64,000 bases of DNA from Streptomyces cyaneochromogenes. Lineage in GTDB: Bacteria > Actinomycetota > Actinomycetes > Streptomycetales > Streptomycetaceae. The notes beneath the pieces were generated by a model. That model saw only the letters and a list, made by a program, of their open reading frames with translations. It did no database searches and had not been told where the DNA came from. The DNA lies in NCBI RefSeq assembly GCF_003963535.1, contig NZ_CP034539.1, positions 3,782,001 through 3,846,000 on the forward strand, read 5' to 3'. This document shows positions 26,442 to 33,920 of this stretch, one piece after another (within the stretch, counting starts at the first letter, position 1; every line of letters begins with the position of its first letter). The position numbers and the translations under genes were made by a program.

Positions 26442-27600
26442 GCTGCGCGGTCCGGACGTCGCGGCCAAGGCGCTGGACGCGCGCGCCCTGGCCGCCCTCG
26501 CCGCCAACCCCGGCTGCAAGCGGCGCGCGATCCTGGACGGCGCGGGGGTGAACAAGGCGGCGCTGGCGAGCGCGCTGGGCTCGCCGTCGGCGTTCGGGCA
26601 GTCGCAGTTCGCCCTCACGCGCGGGAACGCCTTCGAGGCCAAGGTCAAGGCGGACGGCGGCGCGGAACTGCTGCGGCTGGTGCACGAGAAGCTGGACCGC
26701 GGCGCCGAACCGCCCGCCCACGCGCGTGTGCCCGAGCTCGCCGCGATCGGCCCCGAGGGCCGGACTGCCCGTACGGCACTGGCGCTGCGCGAGGCCGGCG
26801 AGGCGCGCGGCGAGTGGACCCTGCTCGACCACCCGATGCTCGCGCTGGACGTCGCCGGCTCGCCCGCCTTCCTGGAGCCGGACGCGGTCGTCGTGCACCC
26901 GGACGGCAGCTGGACGGTCGTGGAGATCAAGTCCTTCCCGATGCTGGACGGCTCGGCGGACCCGGCGAAGGTCGGCGCGGCCGCACGGCAGGCGGCGGTG
27001 TACGTGCTGGCCCTGGAACAGATCGCCGCCCGGCTCGCCTCGGACAGCGCCCCCGCCCCGCGCGTGCGCCATCGCGTCCTCCTCGTCTGCCCCAAGGACT
27101 TCTCCAACCTCCCCACCGCCGCGGCCGTCGACGTCCGCAAGCAGCGCGCGGTGACCGCCCGCCAGCTGGCCCGCCTCACCCGTATCGAGGACATCGCCGA
27201 CACGCTCCCCGACGGCATCTGCTTCTCCCCCGACCTGCCCGCCGCCGACCTGACGGCAGCCGTCGAGTCGGTCCCGGCGACGTACGCGCCCGAGTGCCTG
27301 TCCGCCTGCGAGCTGGCCTTCCACTGCCGCGCCCGCTCCCGCGCGTCCGGCGCGGTGACGTCGCTGGGCCGTTCGGTGCGGGCCGAGCTGGGCGACCTGA
27401 CCACGGTCGAGGACGTCCTGTCGGCGGCCCGGGGCGAGACCGGAGACCCGGACGACCCGGCGGTGGCCGCCCTGCGCAGAGCCGCGCACCTGCGTGCCGA
27501 GGCCCTCGGCCGGGAAGCCCAGGCCCTCGGCCGGAAGGTCCCGGCCGCCGGTCAGCCGGCCGACGCCCTCGGGCTTGAGGCGGTGGCCCCGTGTCGTTGA
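26338..27600 (+). CDS. Fe-S-type PD-(D/E)XK nuclease (RecB/Cas4/Dna2-like nuclease half)
   Basis: This is a 420-residue protein. The nuclease core has GNAFE (Glu100, motif I), EPDAVV (Asp182) and VVEIKSF (Glu196-x-Lys198), the D-x13-E-x-K pattern of PD-(D/E)XK enzymes. Cys60 (in NPGCKRR) lies ahead of the core, and Cys320, Cys324 and Cys330 follow it (C-x3-C-x5-C). These are the four cysteines that bind a 4Fe-4S cluster in AddB, Cas4 and Dna2. GTG at 26338 is the most likely start; GTG 26314 and TTG 26308 are in frame. It opens a three-gene overlapping operon with an unknown protein and an SF1B helicase. No cas genes are present. Confidence 0.8.
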   Translation: MSEFHGSASPGSDPEPSRVPLPRTRGTALRHRLAELRGPDVAAKALDARALAALAANPGCKRRAILDGAGVNKAALASALGSPSAFGQSQFALTRGNAFEAKVKADGGAELLRLVHEKLDRGAEPPAHARVPELAAIGPEGRTARTALALREAGEARGEWTLLDHPMLALDVAGSPAFLEPDAVVVHPDGSWTVVEIKSFPMLDGSADPAKVGAAARQAAVYVLALEQIAARLASDSAPAPRVRHRVLLVCPKDFSNLPTAAAVDVRKQRAVTARQLARLTRIEDIADTLPDGICFSPDLPAADLTAAVESVPATYAPECLSACELAFHCRARSRASGAVTSLGRSVRAELGDLTTVEDVLSAARGETGDPDDPAVAALRRAAHLRAEALGREAQALGRKVPAAGQPADALGLEAVAPCR

Positions 27601-29234
27601 TCGCCACCCTCGCCCGTCTCGAAGCCGTCAGCACCGGCCGCGCGCAGCCCATCGCCACCGTCCGCCACCGGCGCCTGTCCGAGCGCCCCCTGGTGTTCGT
27701 GCCCCTCACCACCGCGGGTGAGGCCGGCGCCCCGCTCGGCGCGCTGGTCGGCACGGACCGGGACGCCCCGCACCTGCTGGTCGTACCGCAGCCGCGCGAC
27801 CGGGACCTCAGGTTCGCGTTCCTGTCCGAGCTGGCGGACATCGTCCTGCCGTACATCGACACCTATGCCGAGGACGTGGAGGCCGCGGAGCGCAACGAGA
27901 CCGACCCCGAGACCGGCAAGCGGGTCAAGGTCGAGGTCGAACTGTGCGCGGACGCCCCGCAGTTGATCCTGCCGAGCCGAGCGGGCGTCGACTTCGTACG
28001 GCTGCTCGGCCGCTCCATGCGCTTCAGGCGTACGGCGGAGCAGGACCCGGAAACTCCCTACCCCGCGCCCCCGCGCGTGCCGTTGCTCGGCCGCTGGCTG
28101 ACGCACTTCGGCGAACGGGCCCGGGTGCCCGGTTCCTCGCTGCTGCTGGCCATGACGGACGTACTGGCCCGGCACTGGGCGACCGGCCAGTCCACGCTGG
28201 AGGACCAGCACCTGGGCGCGCTGCTCGCGTGGATCGCCCCGCCGCAGGGCGAGACGGGCGCCGAGGCGGCTCTGCGGGCGGAGCTCGCGCGGGACGCGCA
28301 GGGCCAGTTGCTGTGCCCGCCGGCCGGTCCCGCCACCGACCCGGCGTTCGACAACAAGCTGCTCGCGCCCGCCTTCGAGCGCTACGACCGCGCGCGTACG
28401 GCCCTCGCCGCCGCCGAGGACGGTCTGGAGGCCGACGACCGGCTCGGTGACCTCACCGCCGCCGAGCGGGAGATCCGCGCCCTCGTCGAGAGCCGGACCC
28501 GGCCCACCTGGGACGCGGTGTGGCGCGGCCTGGACCTGGTGCGGGAGCTGCCCGAGGCCGGGCGGGTCGAGGAGCGGTGGACCCGGGACCGCTGGTCGTT
28601 CACCGGTCACCGCGATCGCGTCGCCGCCGGTGAACCCCCGCAGCCGCGCCGCGACGACGCGGTCACCGCCGCCAACAAGCTCGCCGCGCGCGAGCGGGAG
28701 CAGGCTCGCCTGGAGGCGCAGGAGGCGCTCGACGACCCGCTGGTGATGGCGGGGCGGCGGCTGTCCGGGGAGGCGTTCGCGGGCGAGGTCACCGAGGTCG
28801 TGATGGCGTACAGCGAGGGCAAGCGGCCGAGCCCGCGCCCGCTGGTCACGGTCCGCACGGACGACCGGCCGCATCTGGGTGAGCGGGCCAAGGTGTTCCG
28901 GTCGCTGGGCGGGAAACCGCAGTCGGCGGAGTTCGTCGGCTACGAGGAGGCCCTCGACAAGGGCGACGAGGACGGCGGGGTCGGCGAGGACGGCCGGGAC
29001 GCGGGCGCGCTGCTCGTGCTGCGGGTGCTGGACAAGATGGGCCGCGGCAAGGAGCCGGAGGAGGGGTCGGTGCCGGAGAAGGGCGACCTGGTCTGCTTCA
29101 CGCTGTTCGAGCACGAGCAGCGGGGCGGCGCGAAGCTGCCCGATCCGGAGGAGACGCCGTGGACGCATGGCGGGCCGCCCGGGGAGCAGGTGTCCGAGGC
29201 CGCCGATCCGCTGACCGAGGAGGACGTCCTGTGA
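27591..29234 (+). CDS. Protein of unknown function linking nuclease and helicase genes
   Basis: The 547-residue soluble, acidic protein matches no domain I can name. GTG at 27591 overlaps the nuclease stop by 10 nt, and its own stop overlaps the helicase start by 4 nt (GTGA), so all three are translationally coupled. The first 130 residues look like a folded beta-rich domain. A charged helical middle (about 335-385, Glu/Arg/Ala-rich) may form a coiled coil. The end is acidic and disordered-looking. A bridging subunit of a nuclease-helicase complex is an attractive guess, not shown by motifs. Confidence 0.8.
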   Translation: MSLIATLARLEAVSTGRAQPIATVRHRRLSERPLVFVPLTTAGEAGAPLGALVGTDRDAPHLLVVPQPRDRDLRFAFLSELADIVLPYIDTYAEDVEAAERNETDPETGKRVKVEVELCADAPQLILPSRAGVDFVRLLGRSMRFRRTAEQDPETPYPAPPRVPLLGRWLTHFGERARVPGSSLLLAMTDVLARHWATGQSTLEDQHLGALLAWIAPPQGETGAEAALRAELARDAQGQLLCPPAGPATDPAFDNKLLAPAFERYDRARTALAAAEDGLEADDRLGDLTAAEREIRALVESRTRPTWDAVWRGLDLVRELPEAGRVEERWTRDRWSFTGHRDRVAAGEPPQPRRDDAVTAANKLAAREREQARLEAQEALDDPLVMAGRRLSGEAFAGEVTEVVMAYSEGKRPSPRPLVTVRTDDRPHLGERAKVFRSLGGKPQSAEFVGYEEALDKGDEDGGVGEDGRDAGALLVLRVLDKMGRGKEPEEGSVPEKGDLVCFTLFEHEQRGGAKLPDPEETPWTHGGPPGEQVSEAADPLTEEDVL

Positions 29235-30565
29235 CCGCCGTGTTCGACCCCGGTGCCGCGGCGACCGAGGCCACCGACGCGATCCTCCGCGACACCCTGC
29301 ACGGCACCGCGCGCGGTGTCGTCGTCGACTCCCCGCCCGGCGCCGGCAAGTCCACGCTCGTCGTCCGCGCGGCCCTGGAACTCGCCGACGCCGGCCGCCC
29401 GCTGATGGTCGTCGCGCAGACCAACGCCCAGGTCGACGACCTGGTGCTGAGGCTCGCCGAGAAGAACCCCGAGCTGCCGGTGGGCCGCCTGCACAGCAGC
29501 GACGCCGACCCGTACGACAAGGCACTGGACGACCTGCCGAACGTACGCAAGTCGGCGAAGGCGGGCGACCTGGGCGGCCTCTCGGTCGTCATCTCCACGG
29601 CGGCCAAGTGGGCGCACGTCAAGGTCGACGAGCCCTGGCGGCACGCGATCGTCGACGAGGCGTACCAGATGCGCTCGGACTCGCTGCTCGCCGTGGCCGG
29701 GCTCTTCGAGCGGGCGCTGTTCGTGGGCGACCCGGGTCAGCTGGACCCCTTCTCCATCGTCGGCAGCGAGCAGTGGGCGGGTCTGTCGTACGACCCGTCT
29801 GCGTCCGCCGTCACCACCCTTCTGGCCCACAACCCGGCCCTGCCCCAGCACCGCCTGCCGGTCTCCTGGCGCCTCCCCGCGTCCGCGGCGCCCCTCGTGT
29901 CCGACGCCTTCTACCCGTACACACCGTTCCGCAGCGGCACGGACCACGGCGACCGGCATCTCTCCTTCGGGGTCCCGTCGGACGGCTCGGGCCCCGACCG
30001 GGTGATCGACGAGGCGGCGGAGTCCGGCTGGGGGCTGCTGGAGCTGCCCGCCCGGCACACCCCGCGTACGGATCCCGAGGCGGTACGGGCGGTCGCGACG
30101 GTCGTACGACGCCTCCTGGACCGGGGCGGCGCGGCCACGTCGGAGCGCTCACCGGACCCCGCGCCCCTGACCGCCGACCGGATCGCGGTCGGCACGGCCC
30201 ACCGGGACCAGGCGGCAGCGGTCCGTGCGGCACTGGCCGAACTGGGCGTGACAGACGTCACGGTCGACACGGCCAACCGCCTCCAGGGCCGCGAGTACGA
30301 CGTGACGGTGGTCCTGCACCCCCTCTCCGGCCGCCCCGACGCCACCGCCTTCCACCTCGAGACGGGCCGCCTGTGCGTCCTCACCTCCCGCCACCGCCAC
30401 GCGTGCATCGTGGTGTGCCGGGCAGGGGTGAGCGAGCTGCTGGACGACTATCCGTCGACGGAGCCGGTGCAGCTGGGGACGCTGGTGAAGTTCCCTGACG
30501 GCTGGGAGGCGAACCACGCCGTGCTGGCGCGGCTCGCCGAGCATCGGGTGGCGTGGCGGCCGTGA
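29231..30565 (+). CDS. SF1B helicase (Upf1/Dna2-like)
   Basis: The 444-residue ATPase contains Walker A PPGAGKST (Lys40), motif Ia VVAQTNAQVDDL and motif II HAIVDEAYQM (Asp142-Glu143). Motif III is FVGDPGQLDPF near 166, motif V is TANRLQGREYDVTVV (Gln352) and motif VI is LTSRHRHACIVV. The Q-G-R-E-Y-D motif V and the GDPGQ motif place it with Upf1/Dna2-type helicases. GTG at 29231 overlaps the previous stop. The length is short, with little room for accessory domains. The 3' end is repeated twice in degenerate form downstream. Confidence 0.88.
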   Translation: MTAVFDPGAAATEATDAILRDTLHGTARGVVVDSPPGAGKSTLVVRAALELADAGRPLMVVAQTNAQVDDLVLRLAEKNPELPVGRLHSSDADPYDKALDDLPNVRKSAKAGDLGGLSVVISTAAKWAHVKVDEPWRHAIVDEAYQMRSDSLLAVAGLFERALFVGDPGQLDPFSIVGSEQWAGLSYDPSASAVTTLLAHNPALPQHRLPVSWRLPASAAPLVSDAFYPYTPFRSGTDHGDRHLSFGVPSDGSGPDRVIDEAAESGWGLLELPARHTPRTDPEAVRAVATVVRRLLDRGGAATSERSPDPAPLTADRIAVGTAHRDQAAAVRAALAELGVTDVTVDTANRLQGREYDVTVVLHPLSGRPDATAFHLETGRLCVLTSRHRHACIVVCRAGVSELLDDYPSTEPVQLGTLVKFPDGWEANHAVLARLAEHRVAWRP

Positions 30566-30800
30566 TCGACACACCAGGCACCTGCTCGGCGCACACCCGG
30601 CTGAGCACCGCCCCCACGCCGGACGGAGTCCGGCACGCCGCCGCAGGCGGCCGAGGGAAACAGCCCGGACGGCTGGGAGGCGAACCACGCCGTGCCGGCG
30701 CGGCTCGCCGAGCATCGGGTGACGTGGCGGCCGTGATCGACACACCAGGCAACTCCTCGGCGGGCACCCGGCTCGCGGAGCATCGGGTGGACTGGCGGCC
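30497..30800 (+). repeat. Tandem partial duplication of the helicase 3' end
   Basis: An 84-nt block at 30497-30580, which covers the last helicase codons and stop, recurs at 30668-30751 (offset 171 nt) with only two substitutions. A third, shorter copy of the final part (GAGCATCGGGTGGACTGGCG) is at about 30778. The duplicated tails would all encode RLAEHRV-x-WRP. This fills the 330-nt gap after the operon; no gene is supported there. Confidence 0.85.
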
Positions 30801-30895
30801 CCGTTGAGGAAGCCCCATTGACCTGCGTCACACGCCTACTTGCGCGGGCGCGGGACAATGGACGGTGGACCGGATACGTACGAGGAGGAGAAAGC

Positions 30896-31261
30896 ATGGC
30901 GGAGCCCACGCCGCGCAGGAACCAACCGCGGCTACGCCCCGCGCCCCTGCTCTTCGAGCCCGCGCAGGTGGCCGACGACCCGGAGCACTTCTTCGACCTG
31001 GAGTCGATCGACGACCCCCGTGCGCTGCTGGCGCGGGCGACCGAGCTGACGCAGGCCTTCCGGGCGGCGACGGACCGTGCGGTGGAGTTCCAGGCCATCG
31101 CGGCGGCCCAGCTGGCGGACCCCCGGCGCTTCGACCGGCTGACGCCCGCCGACATCGCCGCGCAGGCCGAGTGGACCGAGGACTACGCCAAGAAGATGGT
31201 GGAGTTCGGCCGGGATCTGATGCGGGGCGTCGAGGGGCCGGGGCACGTCGACCCCGTGTGA
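30896..31261 (+). CDS. Small conserved-type protein of unknown function
   Basis: The 121-residue, soluble, mainly helical protein has an acidic middle (about 25-45) and Ala-rich helices after it. ATG at 30896 has GAGGAGGAG 4-10 nt upstream, a very strong ribosome site. No motif was recognised. It has its own gap on both sides. Confidence 0.7.
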   Translation: MAEPTPRRNQPRLRPAPLLFEPAQVADDPEHFFDLESIDDPRALLARATELTQAFRAATDRAVEFQAIAAAQLADPRRFDRLTPADIAAQAEWTEDYAKKMVEFGRDLMRGVEGPGHVDPV

Positions 31262-31373
31262 CCACCCCCACGGCATATGCCAGGCGGGCAAGATACCCGC
31301 TCTCCCCGCCTCCTGTCCCACTTTTCGGCAACCCTCGGAAACCGACCCCTCACCGTCGGTAGATGTATCCGTC

Positions 31374-32033
31374 ATGAGCCGCACACGGGACGACCTCTTC
31401 TCCTACCTCTTCTCCGACCACTCCGGTGCCCGCATCGACGCCTCCGGAGTCGCCGGCGCCGGCGAAGCCACCGGCGTCACCGGCGTCACCCCCGAAGGAG
31501 CCGCCTGGCTCGCCTCGGCAGGAACGTATCCGCGCAGCACGCTCGCCCTCTGGGTGGAACGCCCGCACGCCCCGGTGGTTCTGCCCTGCGGCTCGGTCTT
31601 CGACGTGGTCAGCACCCCCGCGGTCTTCGGGCGCCGCATGCTCGACCGGCTGTGGGACGAGGGACCGGGGGCGGGCCCCGTGGCCGCCTTCCGGGGGCGG
31701 ATCCTGCTGTTCGCCGCCCCGGGCACCGCCCAGCGGCTGCCCTCACTGCTGCGCTGGGAGGAGTTCAGCCGCACGGACGGCATCCCGCCGCTCCTCTGCC
31801 ACGGCACCGGCGACGCGGTGACCGTCCCGGCGCCGGCGGACACCTATACGGCGTCCCCGACACCCTCCGGGACGCGGTGGCTGGTCGCCCCGGACACCCG
31901 TAGCCCTTGGTTACCGGGCCCGGAGGTGTTGCTCTGGGCAGCCGTACGGGCGGCTCGCGCGGCCGTTCGGATTTCGATTTTTCCCCACGCCGACCAGGAT
32001 GCTAAGGTCTACGACGTCAGCAGGCGCCGCTAG
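31374..32033 (+). CDS. Prim-Pol-N-like conserved protein with a TTA codon
   Basis: The 219-residue protein resembles the short Streptomyces proteins annotated as bifunctional primase/polymerase N-terminal-like (shared LPCGSVFDVVSTPAVFGRR stretch). The catalytic Asp/His set of true primase-polymerases is not evident, so activity is doubtful. A TTA leucine codon at 31911-31913 makes full translation depend on bldA tRNA. The last 10 nt and the stop codon overlap the 5' end of tRNA-Lys copy 1, so the C-terminal tail is encoded by the tRNA promoter region. Confidence 0.65.
   Translation: MSRTRDDLFSYLFSDHSGARIDASGVAGAGEATGVTGVTPEGAAWLASAGTYPRSTLALWVERPHAPVVLPCGSVFDVVSTPAVFGRRMLDRLWDEGPGAGPVAAFRGRILLFAAPGTAQRLPSLLRWEEFSRTDGIPPLLCHGTGDAVTVPAPADTYTASPTPSGTRWLVAPDTRSPWLPGPEVLLWAAVRAARAAVRISIFPHADQDAKVYDVSRRR
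31911..31913 (+). promoter_or_regulatory. TTA codon in the Prim-Pol-N-like gene
   Basis: The frame from ATG 31374 reads CCT TTG-side context as Pro-Trp-Leu-Pro, with Leu encoded by TTA at 31911-31913. Only three TTA codons were found in genes of this window. Confidence 0.85.
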
Positions 32034-32097
32034 CTCAGTTGGTTAGAGCAGCTGACTCTTAATCAGCGGGTCCGGGGTTCGAGTCCCTGGCGGCGCA
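32024..32097 (+). tRNA. tRNA-Lys (anticodon CUU), copy 1
   Basis: A 74-nt cloverleaf: acceptor GCGCCGC/GCGGCGC, D arm GCTCAGTTGGTTAGAGC, anticodon stem GCTGA/TCAGC around CTCTTAA (anticodon CTT), T arm CCGGGGTTCGAGTCCCTGG, discriminator A73, CCA not encoded. Copies 2 and 3 at 46075 and 52129 are identical. Confidence 0.97.
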
Positions 32098-32107
32098 CAG
32101 ACAGTGA

Positions 32108-32136
32108 AGGCCCCTCGCGAAAGCGGGGGGCTTTTC
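32108..32136 (+). terminator. Terminator of tRNA-Lys copy 1
   Basis: GCCCCTCGC pairs with GCGGGGGGC around GAAA, followed by TTTT. It starts about 10 nt after the tRNA. Confidence 0.85.
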
Positions 32137-32243
32137 GCATGCGCCGGGCGTGCACCCGGAGTGCACCTCCACCACCGGCGCGGCCCTACCGGCACCCCCG
32201 GCGCGCCCTCGTCGGCCACGCCCCCCGATCCGGCGCGGGCGCG

Positions 32244-33587
32244 TCACCCCGCCGGCGCGATCTTCACCGTCCACGCCCCCGAGGCCGTACGCCCCTCCAC
32301 CTCCACCCGCACCCCCTCCCCCGGCACCGTGAAGCTCTCGCCCAGCCCGACCGGCGCGTCCGCGAGCGGCGGATACACCGACTCCTCCCAGCACGCCTCG
32401 GTGCGCGGGTGGGCGTCGACCACCTCGACCGGGCCGCCCCCGGACTCGGTCTGACTGCGCACCCGGTACACCAGCACGCCCTGCCGGCAGGCCTGTGTGT
32501 CGTTGCCCACGGGACCGCGCACCTCGAAGGCGAGGGCGCTTTCGGGGCCGGTGCGGACGACGGCGAGCTTGATGCCGTTGCCCAGCCCGAAGCCCGGTAC
32601 GGCACCCACCGCGCCGGGCGACCCGACCGAGCCGATGGCAGCGGGTGCCCCTGCCGCGACCGGGGCACCGGGCCCCGCCGCCAGCGGCTCCAGCGTCAGC
32701 CGCACCCCCGCGGCCCCCGCTCCCCGAACGCACACCACCTGCCGCGGATCCAGCCACCCGAGCTTCCACTTGTGCCAGCCGAACAGATCGGGCGCCATCC
32801 CGAACTGGCTGCCCATCAGGTCCCAGTCGCCGACGTAGGTGTCCCAGTCACCCTTGCCGTCCATCGGGCGGTGGTACAGGTCGGGCAGGTCGAAGACATG
32901 GCCGGTCTCGTGCGCCAGGACCAGCCGGTCCGGCGGATGGTTCTCGAACACCGTGACGACACGCCGGATGTCCTTGCCGTCCGCGCGCAGCGGGGACTCC
33001 AGGTTGACGACCTTCGTGGCGTCCGAGTCGACGCCGGGCGCGTCGGGATCGGCGACGAAGTAGACGACGTCGTAGCGGGAGAAGTCCACCTCCCGGTCCG
33101 CCACGGCGAGCGCGTCGCGCAGGTAGGCGGCCCGGTCGTTCATGTCCCAGTCGCGCTGTATGGCGTACGCGGTCGACGGGCGCGGCATCCGGAGCCAGTT
33201 CGGCAGCGGATGCGGGCGCAGGGTGAATCTGCCGTAGGAGGCGCGTTCGAAGAAGTGGGTGGTGGCCGGGAAGTGGTCGGCCGTCAGTTCGGCGGGTGTC
33301 GTCCGAGGGGGCGCGTCCGGGAAGGACAGGAAGACCATGACCGCGTCGAGCCCCCGGGTCGGGCGCGGATAGGCGGCGTTCCAGGTGTCCAGGCCCTCGG
33401 AGTGGTGCGCCTCGGTGCGTTCAAGGGCGCAGGCCGCCGTGTCGAAGGGTTCGGCGACCGAGGGGCCCGCGACCAGGGAGGTCGCGGTGAGTGCCGACAT
33501 CGTGGTGAACAAGGCGGCGACGGTGCGCAGTCGGGGCCACTCCCGCAGCCGACCCATGCCGGGGAGCAGGGGGAACTGACGCGGCAC
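32244..33587 (-). CDS. Secreted M6-type metalloprotease
   Basis: The 447-residue protein has an N-terminal signal segment (about 18-45, ending near AGPSVA). The zinc-binding motif LAHETGHVFDLPDLY (HExxH near residue 225) is followed by the Met-containing WDLMGSQFG turn, as in immune-inhibitor-A-like M6 peptidases. The C-terminal part is beta-rich, with a Gly/Ala/Pro-rich insertion (about 300-330). GTG at 33587 is the start. It should be exported and degrade extracellular protein. The gene is convergent with tRNA-Lys copy 1. Confidence 0.88.
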   Translation of the reverse strand: MPRQFPLLPGMGRLREWPRLRTVAALFTTMSALTATSLVAGPSVAEPFDTAACALERTEAHHSEGLDTWNAAYPRPTRGLDAVMVFLSFPDAPPRTTPAELTADHFPATTHFFERASYGRFTLRPHPLPNWLRMPRPSTAYAIQRDWDMNDRAAYLRDALAVADREVDFSRYDVVYFVADPDAPGVDSDATKVVNLESPLRADGKDIRRVVTVFENHPPDRLVLAHETGHVFDLPDLYHRPMDGKGDWDTYVGDWDLMGSQFGMAPDLFGWHKWKLGWLDPRQVVCVRGAGAAGVRLTLEPLAAGPGAPVAAGAPAAIGSVGSPGAVGAVPGFGLGNGIKLAVVRTGPESALAFEVRGPVGNDTQACRQGVLVYRVRSQTESGGGPVEVVDAHPRTEACWEESVYPPLADAPVGLGESFTVPGEGVRVEVEGRTASGAWTVKIAPAG

Positions 33588-33920
33588 GTGGACCTCCGGG
33601 GCGGTTCGCGGGACACCGCACCCAGCCTCGGTCAGATTGTCGTACTACGCCCTGTTTGCCTGCACCGGACGGGTGAGAGGCCCGGGAGGCCGCCACCATC
33701 AACACCCCCGAATCGCTCACGGAACGTCACAACCGGTCGAGGGGCCGAAGAAGCCGTCCAGGTGCGAGCAGAAACGATCTGTCGGAAGGTCGGGTCACAT
33801 GGGAACACTGAACAGTGGGTGGAAGGGCCCGGGACCAGCCTCTATGATCGGCACACTTTCCTGACACTTTCCCTGCACGGACACGGCTCGGCGGCGACCG
33901 CCACCCGGCCGACCATTCCG
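33588..33920. promoter_or_regulatory. Divergent control region of the protease and cdgA genes
   Basis: A 333-nt gap without a supported gene. CACTG-AA-CAGTG at 33806-33817 is a perfect small inverted repeat and a candidate operator. The promoter of cdgA, a known BldD target in other species, should be here; no perfect BldD box was found in the gap. Confidence 0.45.

Noticed and set aside
26338..27600. Nuclease as a CRISPR Cas4
   Set aside because: Motifs resemble Cas4, but there are no cas1/cas2 genes, no repeat-spacer array in the window, and the partner is an SF1B helicase.
32139..33920. Long N-terminal extension of CdgA reaching back to 32139
   Set aside because: The extension runs antisense through the metalloprotease gene and has shadow composition; the PAS domain fits a start at 33921 or 33963.
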